From Flaviflexus ciconiae (GTDB lineage Bacteria > Actinomycetota > Actinomycetes > Actinomycetales > Actinomycetaceae): a DNA stretch of 64,000 bases. Below are positions 47,176 to 56,909 of the stretch, piece after piece. The notes under the pieces were generated by a model. That model was given only the letters and a program-made list of their open reading frames with translations, ran no database searches and had not been told where the DNA came from. Each line of letters starts with the position of its first letter. The stretch's first letter is position 1. Where the stretch lies: positions 620,001-684,000 of the forward strand of contig NZ_CP034593.1 of the NCBI RefSeq assembly GCF_003971195.1, read 5' to 3'. Made by a program: the position numbers and the translations under genes.

Positions 47176-48905
47176 GAGCGCCCGCCGGCATCGGCAGGTC
47201 GGCCGCCGAGGTAGCCAGCCTGCTGGAGGATCTACGACAGACACTCGACAGGTTGGGCTTCCCGCTCGACCTGCCGCAGTCCGAGGACGCCCGCGAAGAG
47301 ACGGTGGACCTGCGTCATCAGCTCGATGACTACATTCTGCCCCGCTACGCGTCCCTCGATGCTCCGCTCCTCACCGTTGTCGGCGGTTCCACCGGGTCCG
47401 GCAAGTCCGCACTCGTCAACGCCCTCACCCAACGGAACGTTGCTCATTCGAGTGCCATCAGGCCGACGACGCGTACCCCGCTTCTCGTTCACAACACGGC
47501 CGATAGGGCGTGGTTCGAGGGCGACCGGATTCTTCCCGAGCTGGCCCGCGTGCGCGGATCTGCCGGTGGTTCGCATACCGAGCTCGAACTCGCATCGGTC
47601 GACACCCTTCCCGAGGGACTTGCCCTGCTTGATTCTCCCGACATCGACTCCATTGTCGAGGAGAACAGGCGCCTCGCGGCCCAGCTTCTGTCCGCCGCGG
47701 ATCTCTGGCTGTTTGTGACAACGGCAGCGAGGTACGCGGACGCTATTCCGTGGGCCCTGCTGGACGAGGCCGCTTCCCGCAATATTGTGATCGCGATTGT
47801 TCTGAACCGCGTGCCATCCGGTGTTGGGGTGGAGGTTCGTGCCGATCTTTCCCGCCGGCTCGAGGAGCGGGGTCTTTCCCACGCACCTCTGTTCGTTATC
47901 GGCGAGACGGATCTTGGTGAAGATGGCTTTATTCCCGAGGCCGATGTTTCGCACGTGCGGGCCTGGCTCGAAGGCCTTGCCCACGATTCCGCTGCGAGAA
48001 CCGCTGTCGCACGACAGACGCTTGGGGGAGCGGTCGACGCTGTCGCCATCCGCGGCCGCGGGCTCCTTCCGGCACTTGATGAGCAGCGTTCCGCGCTCGT
48101 GACCCTCGCCTCCCAGGTCGATGATGCTTTTGCTTCGGCACACAGCAAGGTTGTGTCAGCCGTCGACGACGGCTCCGTTCTTCGCGGTGAGGTGCTCGCC
48201 CGCTGGCAGGATTTTGTTGGCACGGGAGAGATCCTCCGCCAGGTGGAGGCAGGGGTCGGCAAGATCAGGGACAAGATCAGTTCCTGGTTTAGGGGCGATG
48301 GTAAGGCACAGGCCGAGCAGGTCGAGGTCGCCATTGAAGACGGAATCGCCCACATGCTGGTTGGCGAAACCGAGTCCGCTATTGCCACCGTAGAACGGGC
48401 TTGGGCCCGCGGCCTGGGCGGGGAACGACTCGTTGCCAACGCCGCCGCACGCCTGCGCACCCCTGAAGACCGCCGAGAGGCGGCCACCGAACTTGTTCGC
48501 CAGTGGCAGGCAACCCTTTCCGCCCTCATTCAGGAAGAGGGGAAGGACAAGCGCGCTTCCGCGCGAGTCCTGTCCCTGGGCCTCAACACTGTTGCCATCG
48601 CCCTCATGATCGTTATCTTTGCCTCCACCGCCGGACTGTCCGGTGGTGAGGTGGTTGTCGCGGGCGGCACTGCCGTCGTGGCGCAGAAGCTCCTCGAAGC
48701 CATCTTCGGAGATGAGGCGGTGCGTCGCATGGCGCAGTCGGCACTGAAGGACCTCCACGAGAGGGCAGGAGCTTTCATGGTTACCGACGCTGAGCCGTTC
48801 CGCTCCGAACTGGCAACACTTGGCGTTGATGCTTCTGCGGGAGATGATCTTGCCGAGGTTCTCGCACTCCTGTCCGCAGCCCGACGAGAGGAGAACGGCC
48901 AGTGA
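47172..48905 (+). CDS. Dynamin-like GTPase, first of a tandem pair
   Basis: 577 residues from GTG 47172 (overlapping hisS). P-loop GGSTGSGKSALVNAL near residue 69, the switch II-like LLDSPDIDS, and LNRVPSG in the position of the G4 NKxD box. Long helical regions follow, with one likely membrane segment near residues 470-495 (VAIALMIVIFASTAG). The pattern suits bacterial dynamin-like or YfjP-type GTPases that act on membranes. A similar gene follows with a 4-nt overlap, so the two products may form a complex like DynA/DynB or IniA/IniC; this is inference. Confidence 0.8.
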   Translation: MRAPAGIGRSAAEVASLLEDLRQTLDRLGFPLDLPQSEDAREETVDLRHQLDDYILPRYASLDAPLLTVVGGSTGSGKSALVNALTQRNVAHSSAIRPTTRTPLLVHNTADRAWFEGDRILPELARVRGSAGGSHTELELASVDTLPEGLALLDSPDIDSIVEENRRLAAQLLSAADLWLFVTTAARYADAIPWALLDEAASRNIVIAIVLNRVPSGVGVEVRADLSRRLEERGLSHAPLFVIGETDLGEDGFIPEADVSHVRAWLEGLAHDSAARTAVARQTLGGAVDAVAIRGRGLLPALDEQRSALVTLASQVDDAFASAHSKVVSAVDDGSVLRGEVLARWQDFVGTGEILRQVEAGVGKIRDKISSWFRGDGKAQAEQVEVAIEDGIAHMLVGETESAIATVERAWARGLGGERLVANAAARLRTPEDRREAATELVRQWQATLSALIQEEGKDKRASARVLSLGLNTVAIALMIVIFASTAGLSGGEVVVAGGTAVVAQKLLEAIFGDEAVRRMAQSALKDLHERAGAFMVTDAEPFRSELATLGVDASAGDDLAEVLALLSAARREENGQ

Positions 48906-50482
48906 CCACTCTGAACGAAGGCTTGCATGACCTGTCGAGGGCGCTTGAAATCGCGGAGGGAAGAGTTGATCTGGACCTGCTTTCGCGAGCTTTCGAACTC
49001 AAAGAAGCGGTTGTCGAAAGGCAGGCCGCCGGTCTCGAGACGACCGTTGTCGCCCTTTTTGGTGCGACCGGTTCGGGGAAGTCCTCGCTCTTCAATGCGT
49101 TGACGGGCTCAGATTTTGCAAGGGTGGCCGCACGCAGGCCAACGACTAATGCGCCGATGTCCGTGTCGGAACAGCCCGCCGCCGAAGTGCTTGACTGGCT
49201 CGATGTCAGAGACCGTCACGTGAAGCCCGGGATGTTCTCCTCCCACGGGGATCGGATCGTCCTGTTGGACATGCCCGATATTGATTCGACGGAGGAAGCT
49301 AACCGGGAGATCGCCACGCGGCTCGCCGGTGTTGTTGACGTTCTTGTCTGGGTTCTCGACCCCCAGAAGTACGCGGATGCTGTCGTCCACGAAGACTATC
49401 TGCGCGTCATGTCCGAGCATTCGGATGTCACGCTTGTCGTTCTCAACCAAATTGATACGGTCGACGCTGATGAACGCCCCGGGATGATCTCTGATGCGCA
49501 GAAGATCATTCGAGAAGACGGACTGGAAGCCGAGATCATTGCGACCTCCGCACGGACCGGTGAAGGTGTTGAAACGCTCCGTACCACCATTGAGCGGGTT
49601 GCGGGCTCCCAGCAAGCCGCTTACGACCGCATGAGCGCGGATGTGCGATCGGTCGGTCGTGAACTCGGTAAGCAGGTCGGTAGCGCCCCCGCCGGAATCA
49701 CGAAGAAGGACCGGCAGGAAATTGCCAGTGCCGTTGCAAACGCAGCGGGCGTGGACCAGGTCGCAAAGGCAGCCTCCGGTTCGTACATGTACCGCGGCAA
49801 GAAGAGTGTGGGATGGCCGGCGCTGCGCTGGCTCCGCGGTGTTCGCGTCGATCCGCTCAAGGGACTTCATCTCGTGCCGGAGAAGGGCGAGATTCCAACC
49901 CTGACGGGCGTTCGTGCAACGCCCGCGAAAGAGTCGCAGGTCCGCGGACTCGTGCGCACCGTCGTCACGAACGCTGCCGAAGGTTTGCCCGCAGCCTGGC
50001 AGCGGGATGCCGCCGAGGCCGCCGAGTACCGGACGGGTAATGTTCTCGATCAGGCTGACCGCATCATCGCCAAGGCAGATTTGGGTTACGCAAAGAAGCC
50101 TGCGTGGTGGTCGATCATGAACTTCCTCCAGTGGCTCTTCTTTGTTGTCGCCGTCGTTGGTCTTCTCTGGCTCGGAGCAATCTGGCTAGCTAACGCCATG
50201 GTTCTTCCGCTCCCCGAACCTCCGATGATTGGGGAGACTCCACTACCGCCGCTACTCTTTATCGGGGGACTGGCTGTCGGATTAATTCTCTCCCTGCTGG
50301 GCAGGCTATTCCTGAACAGCGGATCAAAGGCCGTTGGCCGTAGGGTGAAGAAGAAGCTCATCAAGGAGATTGCCCCCGTAACCGAGGAGCACATGCTCTC
50401 CGGTATCGACAAGGTACTGGAAGACTCCCGCGAACTCGGAGAAATCTCGAACCGTCTAACAAAGGTTGGGCGGAAGAAGTAG
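48902..50482 (+). CDS. Dynamin-like GTPase, second of a tandem pair
   Basis: 526 residues, GTG start overlapping the previous gene (GTGA). P-loop FGATGSGKSSLFNALTG, LLDMPDIDS and NQIDTVD. Two C-terminal membrane helices (WLFFVVAVVGLLWLGAIWLA and LFIGGLAVGLILSLLG, with a Pro-rich loop between) fix it in the membrane. It shares the GxTGSGKS/PDIDS pattern with its neighbour, as expected for a duplicated pair. A role in membrane remodelling or division is plausible but unproven. Confidence 0.8.
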   Translation: MTTLNEGLHDLSRALEIAEGRVDLDLLSRAFELKEAVVERQAAGLETTVVALFGATGSGKSSLFNALTGSDFARVAARRPTTNAPMSVSEQPAAEVLDWLDVRDRHVKPGMFSSHGDRIVLLDMPDIDSTEEANREIATRLAGVVDVLVWVLDPQKYADAVVHEDYLRVMSEHSDVTLVVLNQIDTVDADERPGMISDAQKIIREDGLEAEIIATSARTGEGVETLRTTIERVAGSQQAAYDRMSADVRSVGRELGKQVGSAPAGITKKDRQEIASAVANAAGVDQVAKAASGSYMYRGKKSVGWPALRWLRGVRVDPLKGLHLVPEKGEIPTLTGVRATPAKESQVRGLVRTVVTNAAEGLPAAWQRDAAEAAEYRTGNVLDQADRIIAKADLGYAKKPAWWSIMNFLQWLFFVVAVVGLLWLGAIWLANAMVLPLPEPPMIGETPLPPLLFIGGLAVGLILSLLGRLFLNSGSKAVGRRVKKKLIKEIAPVTEEHMLSGIDKVLEDSRELGEISNRLTKVGRKK

Positions 50483-50652
50483 GGGGCGAGACTACACATC
50501 CTCATTTGGGGTTCTGACTATATCTGGAGCTCGCTAGAGCGGGCCAGGAGTCGACACAGTTCCGCAACGATGAAGCTGTATTCAAGACCAATATCCGGAC
50601 GCTATTTTTCTGAACCAAGCTAACTCCGCGGATTACAACATGAATAACAGAG

Positions 50653-50686
50653 CTGAGGTCCGACCCAATTGAAGGGCGGACCTCAG
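50653..50686 (-). terminator. Hairpin between the small ORF and dynB-like gene
   Basis: ctgaggtccg / cggacctcag, a perfect 10-bp stem, 35 nt past the stop of the small minus-strand ORF. The minus strand continues ctctgttatt, weakly U-rich. Confidence 0.55.
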
Positions 50687-50720
50687 TGCTAATTCAAGGT
50701 GTTAGTTCACGTGCTGTTGT

Positions 50721-50924
50721 TCAGCGGTCTTGGGCTGGCGTATCGATTGTGCTGGGGATGGACTTCCAGGCGATGAAGACTGCGATGGCCACAATGACAG
50801 CAACGATGATCGAGGTCCAGTGAATGCTGGGGGCGAAGTCTCTTTGAGCGTGCGAGCGATGGTGTTGATGGTTTAGGGATTGGATGATACCGAGCTGGGA
50901 GACCGTGAGCTCGGTATCATCCAA
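50721..50924 (-). CDS. Possible small single-pass membrane protein
   Basis: 67 codons. The C-terminal half (IHWTSIIVAVIVAIAVFIAW) is a clear hydrophobic helix followed by a short polar tail. The first 15 codons lie in a perfect inverted repeat, so the true start may be elsewhere or the gene may be a remnant. A terminator-like hairpin follows. No family is recognised. Low confidence. Confidence 0.3.
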   Translation of the reverse strand: MDDTELTVSQLGIIQSLNHQHHRSHAQRDFAPSIHWTSIIVAVIVAIAVFIAWKSIPSTIDTPAQDR

Positions 50925-50925
50925 T
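50879..50925. repeat. Perfect 18-bp inverted repeat
   Basis: attggatgataccgagct (50879-50896) and agctcggtatcatccaat (50908-50925) are exact reverse complements around an 11-nt loop. No T-run follows on either strand, so a terminator is unlikely; an operator or an element end is possible. Confidence 0.9.
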
Positions 50926-51423
50926 ACCTGCTGCCACTAAGCTGGATGACGCATCCATTTACTGGTGGGATACGAACCCGGCAACAGACGGAGTCTTACG
51001 GGAACGAGTTCTCGTTGTCCGGCGTGCCGCCAACACCATTGCCATTGCACTTGCCGCCGGTGATCTCGTCAAGAAAGACGGTGCATTCGCCCCGTGAAAT
51101 CTCCTGAACTTGGTTGATTGCGCTCAGATTGAATATCGAGAAACCATCGACATCCCACAGGTTCTCCTGGGAATTTCCAGCCGATTGAGGGATCTCGCTA
51201 GCAACCGAATCCTCAGGGTGAGCCGTGGGGCTCAGTTGCGCGGGGCATGTGATTACTCAGGGCTGCTTTGGTGAACTGCTAGTACGAATCATAGAGAATG
51301 TCTCAGCGCCGTTGATATTATAGTTAGCAACACGACCGGTTCTGCTCTCCACATTGTGGAAGTCCAGGGCCGGTCTTCTTTTACTGTTTTCGGGCAAGGA
51401 TGGTGGCGGCGAAGATGCATGCG

Positions 51424-51449
51424 TGAGGCCCCTCCGAAGAGGGGCCTCA
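51424..51449 (-). terminator. Terminator of the DEAD-box helicase gene
   Basis: tgaggcccct / aggggcctca, a 10-bp stem with a 6-nt loop, 39 nt past the helicase stop on the minus strand. Confidence 0.75.
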
Positions 51450-51487
51450 CTGGTGTCACTCAAAAGTGACGTGTCGCTCCGCTGTCT

Positions 51488-53359
51488 CTAGTAGTCTCGG
51501 CGACGCTTGGGGCCACCGCTGCGACGCTTGTCGAAACGGTCACCTCCACGCTTATCAAATCTGTCTCCGCCGCGCTTGAAGCGGTCTCCGCCGCGTTCAC
51601 CGCGATCAAACTTACGGTCTCCGCGGTCGTACTTGCGTCCGCCACCGCCACGAGGTCCTTCATCGGGACGGATCTTGAGCGCCCTGCCGGATACCTCGGC
51701 GTCGTAGATGCGGTTGGTGGCGTCGCTCGAAAGCTCGCCGGCGATCTCGACGAGGGAAAACGACGGATAAATGTCGATCTTGCCCAGGTCGGATCCGCGG
51801 AGGCCGCCTTCGCCGGTGATAGCACCGACGATTGCACCCGGCTTAACGCCGTCTCGGTGGCCGACCTCGACGCGGTAGCGGCGTGATCCGTGGAGCGGTG
51901 CACGGTCGCGTCCCTTACGCGGGCCACGATCATCGCGATCACGGTCACGATCGCGGTCGCGAACGTTAAGACGGTCCGGTTCGTCGTTCGCCTGGGGGCC
52001 GGGATCGCGAACGCCAATGGCGAGGAGCGCGTAGACCAGGTCGTCGACCGACATGTCGGTTTCCTCGGCCTCCTGGGCTGCCTTAAACGAGTCGAGGGCC
52101 TCGCGGTATACGGAGAGGCGGCCAACGAAATAACGTTCGGTGGCTTCCTTGATGAGGCGGTTCGCGCGAAGCTTCGAGACCTCTGCCGGGGTCGGAAGGT
52201 CGACCTCTTCCATATTGGCCTTCGTGGCCTGCTCGATCTTGCGGAGACGGGCCCGCTCGCGCGGGGTAACGAAGGAAAGGGCAACGCCTTCGCGTCCGGC
52301 ACGGCCGGTACGGCCGATGCGGTGCACGTAGGTGTCGATTTCCTTCGGGATGTCGAAGTTGATGACGAGTCCGATGCGCTCGACGTCAAGGCCACGGGCC
52401 GCCACGTCGGTGGCGACGAGAACATCGAGGAAGCCGGAGCGGAGACGCTCGATGAGCTTCTCGCGGTCACGCTGGGCAACGTCGCCGGAAATGGCGGCGG
52501 CCTGCACTCCGCGTGCATTGAGTTCGAGAGCGAGCTCCTCCGCGGAGGCGCGGGTACGTACGAAGACAATTGCTGCGTCAGCATCCGTTGTTGCCAGCAC
52601 GCGGGCGAGTCCGCCGATCTTGTGGCGGGAAGGCACGACCGCGTAGGTCTGCTTGACCGTGGAAACGGTGGAGCGGGGGTTCGATACGGAGATGTGCTCC
52701 GGGTCGGTCATGTGCTGGTCGGCGACCCTGCGGATCTGGGGAGGCATTGTGGCCGAGAAGAGGGCCGTGATCCTACCTTCGGCGGGGAGCGATCCGGCGA
52801 TCGTTTCAACGTCTTCGGCAAATCCCATGCGGAGCATTTCGTCGGCCTCGTCGAGGACGAAGTACGAAACGTTGTTGAGCTTGAGAGCGCCCTTGTCGAT
52901 GAGGTCCATGACGCGGCCGGGGGTTCCGACAACGACCTGGGCGCCTCGCTCGAGCCCGCGGATCTGGGGTACGTACGAGGAGCCGCCGTAAACGGAAAGG
53001 ACCTTGATGTCGTGGTTGACTTGAGCGAAGTCAGAGATAGCGTCCGCAACCTGCATCGCCAGCTCGCGGGTGGGTGCCAGGACAAGCGCCTGGACGCGTC
53101 GCTTATCGGGGTCGATCTGTGCGAGAAGGGGAAGACCGAAGGCGGCGGTCTTGCCGGTTCCGGTCTGTGCGACGCCAACAACGTCGCGGCCGCCGAGCAG
53201 GGTCGGGATCGTCTGTTCCTGGATTGCGGTGGGCGTCGTAAAGCCGAGAGTTTCTACCGCTTCAAGCAGGTCGGACGGCAGTCCAAGATCGGCAAAAGTG
53301 GTGGTGTTTTCTTCTACTTCAGGTGTTTCGGGGGTGTCTGATGCGGGCGTATCCGCCAT
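51488..53359 (-). CDS. DEAD-box RNA helicase (DeaD/CsdA-type)
   Basis: 623 residues from ATG 53359 (MADTPASD), preceded by GAGGAACACA; a TTG 12 nt earlier is rejected. Motif I AQTGTGKTAAF, motif II DEAD in VLDEADEML, motif III SAT and motif VI HRIGRTGRAG are complete. A DbpA-like RNA-binding domain lies near residues 480-555. The last 60 residues are Arg/Gly/Asp-rich (repeats of GDRFDKR), typical of DeaD proteins. It unwinds RNA, aiding ribosome assembly and mRNA decay, often at low temperature. Neighbours are unrelated. Confidence 0.93.
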   Translation of the reverse strand: MADTPASDTPETPEVEENTTTFADLGLPSDLLEAVETLGFTTPTAIQEQTIPTLLGGRDVVGVAQTGTGKTAAFGLPLLAQIDPDKRRVQALVLAPTRELAMQVADAISDFAQVNHDIKVLSVYGGSSYVPQIRGLERGAQVVVGTPGRVMDLIDKGALKLNNVSYFVLDEADEMLRMGFAEDVETIAGSLPAEGRITALFSATMPPQIRRVADQHMTDPEHISVSNPRSTVSTVKQTYAVVPSRHKIGGLARVLATTDADAAIVFVRTRASAEELALELNARGVQAAAISGDVAQRDREKLIERLRSGFLDVLVATDVAARGLDVERIGLVINFDIPKEIDTYVHRIGRTGRAGREGVALSFVTPRERARLRKIEQATKANMEEVDLPTPAEVSKLRANRLIKEATERYFVGRLSVYREALDSFKAAQEAEETDMSVDDLVYALLAIGVRDPGPQANDEPDRLNVRDRDRDRDRDDRGPRKGRDRAPLHGSRRYRVEVGHRDGVKPGAIVGAITGEGGLRGSDLGKIDIYPSFSLVEIAGELSSDATNRIYDAEVSGRALKIRPDEGPRGGGGRKYDRGDRKFDRGERGGDRFKRGGDRFDKRGGDRFDKRRSGGPKRRRDY

Positions 53360-53488
53360 TGTGTTCCTCAATCTGCCAACCTGCCCGAATCACACAAGAG
53401 TGGCAGCGTCAGCCTGTTCCAGCGCCTCGTGGGCGCATTCCCGGCGCCTTATGACGCCTCTACAGCGCTCTTTAGCGCCTCGTCTACC

Positions 53489-54916
53489 TTACCGGGGATC
53501 GGCCTCGTTGGGCAGTGGCGAAGTGGTGACCTTCGGCTCAACACGGAATGAGATGAGCAGGGTGCACAGGGCGAGGCCACTCATGACGGATAGGAGGAGA
53601 ACGAAAGCTGCTGTGCCCTGGCCTGCGATGAGGGCGAAGGCGATGCCTGCGATGGCGATGGCGAGCGCAGAGCCAAGATTGTCAGCCATCTGCAACGACG
53701 ATGATGTGCCGCCCTGCTTCTCGACGGGGGTGAGACCGAGAGCATGCGTGGACATGGCCGGGTGCGCCATGCCAATGCCGAGACCCGCGACAGCCCAGGC
53801 AGCAACGAGGAAGCCCGGTGAGACGGATACGAAGGCCACGGGGATCGTGCCGAGGCAGCCCAGCAACATGAAGAACGCACCCCAGTTGGCGATGTACTTT
53901 CTGTTCCTGGGGTCGACGATGCGGGCCTGGATGAACGAACCGACGGCCCAGGTGACGGAGCCAACCGTGAGGGTCAGGCCCGCTTCAAACGGATCCCAGC
54001 CGTGAATCCGTTGCAGCATGAGCGGCAGGTAGATCTCAATCCCGACGAAAGTGCCGTTCAGGAAGGTTCGGAAAGCGATCGTTGCCGGCAGTCCGCGACC
54101 AAGCGTGATCGTCCGAGGGGGAATAAGGGGGCGGACGAATGCGAGCGCCGCGATCATCGCGACCGCAATGATGATGAATGTCAGGGGCGTAAAGTCCGCG
54201 GATTCCGTGCCGGAAAGAACTTGAAGAATGATGGCTGCACCGCCGGTACCAAGTGCGACACCGATCGTCTTGTTTATGCCCTTCAGGCTGCCGGTGAACT
54301 CCATCGGCGGAAGCATGTTCAGCACCTTGCCGATGACCGGCATCATGACTACAAGAGCGATGGGAACGATAGCGAACACCCAGCGCCAGTGCGCCTGTTC
54401 GACAAGGAAACCGGAGATGGCGGGGCCCACGAGCGAAGGGACGACCCAGGCCGCAGAGAAGAACGCGAAGAACTTCGGTTGCGTGTCGGACGGTACGAGG
54501 CGCCCGACCAGCACGTAGAGGGGGACAATGCAGAGTCCGCCACCGAGCCCCTGCACCAGGCGCCCGATCGTGAAGATTTCGATTGTCGGTGATGTTGTGC
54601 AGATGAAAAGGCCTAGGGCGAACATCGACAGCCCGATAAATAGAGCTGGCTTCACGCCCTTCGCATCGATCCACTGGCCGGCGATGGCGGTCGTGATGAG
54701 CTGAGCGGCGAGTGCGATTCCGTTTGCCAGGGCGAACAGGTGCTCGCCCTGCAGTTCCCTCGTGACCGTCGGCATCGCCGTTGTCACCGCGAGAGTTTCG
54801 AACGCGATGCAGGTGATGATGGCGGTAGCCGTCCACAGAAGCCACCGCTGAGCCGATTCGGATGCGGTGCGTTGTTTGCGGGAAATCTTAGCCATCATGG
54901 GCATTGTCTCACCCAT
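53489..54916 (-). CDS. MFS drug/metabolite exporter
   Basis: 475 residues with about 14 hydrophobic segments. The N-terminus (TAIITCIAFETLAVTTAMPTV) with LVQGLGGGLCIVPLYVLVGRLVP resembles the DHA2/EmrB-like MFS branch. The motif IAGQWIDAKGVKPAL fits loop 2-3. The substrate is unknown. Nearby in-frame starts at 54904 and 54898 are possible. It is divergent from aspS. Confidence 0.87.
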   Translation of the reverse strand: MGETMPMMAKISRKQRTASESAQRWLLWTATAIITCIAFETLAVTTAMPTVTRELQGEHLFALANGIALAAQLITTAIAGQWIDAKGVKPALFIGLSMFALGLFICTTSPTIEIFTIGRLVQGLGGGLCIVPLYVLVGRLVPSDTQPKFFAFFSAAWVVPSLVGPAISGFLVEQAHWRWVFAIVPIALVVMMPVIGKVLNMLPPMEFTGSLKGINKTIGVALGTGGAAIILQVLSGTESADFTPLTFIIIAVAMIAALAFVRPLIPPRTITLGRGLPATIAFRTFLNGTFVGIEIYLPLMLQRIHGWDPFEAGLTLTVGSVTWAVGSFIQARIVDPRNRKYIANWGAFFMLLGCLGTIPVAFVSVSPGFLVAAWAVAGLGIGMAHPAMSTHALGLTPVEKQGGTSSSLQMADNLGSALAIAIAGIAFALIAGQGTAAFVLLLSVMSGLALCTLLISFRVEPKVTTSPLPNEADPR

Positions 54917-55042
54917 GTCTTCGAAGCCAAGAACTGGACATGGGTGATGCGTATCCTAGACTGGTTCCTGGCGCCGGCTCGTCTCGCCTCCGCCCGGGTC
55001 CGCTCGTCTCGCGGGCTAGAACCAAAACAGAATTGAGGAATT

Positions 55043-56863
55043 GTGCTTCGTACGCACCACACGGGAAGCCTACGGGCCTCCCACATTGGAGAAACCGTTA
55101 CACTCGTCGGCTGGGTTGACCGTCGCCGCGACCACGGAGGCATTGCCTTCATCGATCTTCGTGACGCCTCCGGTATCGCCCAGGTTGTTATTCGCGAAGA
55201 GGTTGCCCACGAGCTCCGCTCCGAGTACGTCATTCAGGTGACCGGGACCGTTCGCGAACGCCCCGAGGGCAACGCCAATGCCGGCATCCCCACCGGCGAT
55301 ATTGAAGTTGTTGCCGACGACGTCGAAGTTCTCAACTCCGCCGCACCACTTCCGTTCCAGGTCTCCGAGCACGCCGAAGACTCCGGGAAGGTTGGTGAGG
55401 AAACCCGCCTCAAGTACCGCTACCTTGACCTGCGTCGCAAGTACGAGCAGAACGCTATTCGTCTCCGCGCGAAGGTTAACCGTGCCGCCCGCACCGTCCT
55501 TGATGATGCTGACTTCGTAGAGATTGAAACCCCGACGCTGACTCGTTCCACCCCGGAGGGTGCCCGCGACTTCCTCGTCCCGGCCCGTCTTGCCCCCGGT
55601 TCCTGGTATGCACTCCCGCAGTCACCGCAGCTGTTCAAGCAGCTCCTCATGGTGGCCGGCATGGAACGCTACTACCAGATCGCACGCTGCTACCGCGATG
55701 AAGACTTCCGCGCAGACCGTCAGCCCGAGTTCACCCAGCTGGACGTCGAGATGTCGTTCGTCGAGCAGGATGACGTTATTGAGATTGCGGAGAACGTTCT
55801 TGCCGAGATCTGGAAGCTCATCGGCTACGACCTGAAGACCCCGATCCCGCGCATGACCTTCGCTGATGCGATGGCCAAATACGGTTCCGACAAGCCGGAC
55901 CTGCGCTTCGGACAGGAACTTGTCGACCTCACCGACTACTTCAAGGACACGCCCTTCCGCGTATTCCAGAACGAATATGTTGGCGCTGTTGTCATGCCCG
56001 GCGGTGGCTCCCAGCCGCGCCGTACCTTCGACAAGTGGCAGGAGTGGGCGAAGGCCCGCGGTGCCAAGGGCCTGGCCTACGTCACCCTCGCGGAGGATGG
56101 CACCCTCGGCGGCCCGGTTGCCAAGAACATTTCGGAAGCCGAGCGCGACGGGCTTGCCGCCGCCACCGGCGCTCAGCCCGGCGACTGCATCTTCTTTGCT
56201 GCCGGCGACATCACGTCGTCTCGCGCACTGCTCGGGGCGGCCCGCCTCGAGATCGGTGAGCGTTGTGGCCTCATCGACAGCAAGGAATGGTCGTTCGTCT
56301 GGGTTGTCGACGCCCCCATGTTCAAGCCGGCCTCCGAGGCCAAGGCAGAGGGCGACGTTGCTGTCGGTGGGGGAGCCTGGACCGCAGTGCACCACGCGTT
56401 CACCGCACCGAAGCCCGAGCATCTTGACACGTTCGACACCGACCCCGGTAGCGCACTGTCCAATGCCTACGACATTGTCTGTAACGGCAACGAGATCGGT
56501 GGCGGATCGATCCGTATCCACCGCTCTGATGTTCAGGAGCGCGTCTTCAAGACCATGGGACTGTCGCAGGAAGAGGCGCAGGAGAAGTTCGGCTTCCTCC
56601 TTGACGCCTTCAAGTACGGTGCACCGCCCCACGGCGGCATCGCCTTCGGCTGGGACCGCATCGTCGCACTCCTCATCGATGCTCCGTCGATCCGCGACGT
56701 CATCGCCTTCCCGAAGTCGGGTGGCGGCTACGATCCGCTGACCGATGCCCCGGCACCCATTACGCCCGAACAGCGTAAGGAAGCTGGCGTGGATGCCAAG
56801 CCCAAGGCCAAGGATGAAGAGTCCGATGCCGAGAAGACCGAGGCAGAGGATTCAACTAACTGA
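55043..56863 (+). CDS. aspS: Aspartyl-tRNA synthetase
   Basis: 606 residues, GTG start ([21 protein letters not shown]). N-terminal OB fold, then the class II core with motif 2 in [20 protein letters not shown], the bacterial GAD insertion (about residues 280-410) and motif 3 in [11 protein letters not shown] Lys/Glu/Asp-rich tail of about 25 residues follows. Whether it also charges tRNA-Asn cannot be decided here. It is the usual partner of hisS in actinobacteria, here separated from it by 8 kb. Confidence 0.96.
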   Translation: MLRTHHTGSLRASHIGETVTLVGWVDRRRDHGGIAFIDLRDASGIAQVVIREEVAHELRSEYVIQVTGTVRERPEGNANAGIPTGDIEVVADDVEVLNSAAPLPFQVSEHAEDSGKVGEETRLKYRYLDLRRKYEQNAIRLRAKVNRAARTVLDDADFVEIETPTLTRSTPEGARDFLVPARLAPGSWYALPQSPQLFKQLLMVAGMERYYQIARCYRDEDFRADRQPEFTQLDVEMSFVEQDDVIEIAENVLAEIWKLIGYDLKTPIPRMTFADAMAKYGSDKPDLRFGQELVDLTDYFKDTPFRVFQNEYVGAVVMPGGGSQPRRTFDKWQEWAKARGAKGLAYVTLAEDGTLGGPVAKNISEAERDGLAAATGAQPGDCIFFAAGDITSSRALLGAARLEIGERCGLIDSKEWSFVWVVDAPMFKPASEAKAEGDVAVGGGAWTAVHHAFTAPKPEHLDTFDTDPGSALSNAYDIVCNGNEIGGGSIRIHRSDVQERVFKTMGLSQEEAQEKFGFLLDAFKYGAPPHGGIAFGWDRIVALLIDAPSIRDVIAFPKSGGGYDPLTDAPAPITPEQRKEAGVDAKPKAKDEESDAEKTEAEDSTN

Positions 56864-56909
56864 CCATGGATCAGTCAACCGAGGTGTTCTGGAGGACAGG
56901 GGCTTTGCG

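Larger units (their letters stand above)
50483..51487. other. 1-kb gap with hairpins and coding-like fragments
   Basis: Between the second dynamin-like gene and the DEAD-box gene. It contains a 10-bp hairpin (50653-50686), a small minus-strand ORF (50721-50924), a perfect 18-bp inverted repeat (50879-50925), fragmentary frames on both strands (50910-51256), a TATAAT on the minus strand (51317-51322) and the DEAD-box terminator. None of the frames is a certain gene. Confidence 0.5.

Noticed and set aside
51890..53341. 483-codon plus-strand open frame opposite the DEAD-box helicase
   Set aside because: It is the antisense of a fully conserved helicase gene, has no recognisable domain and lies in the frame often left open by GC-rich codon bias.
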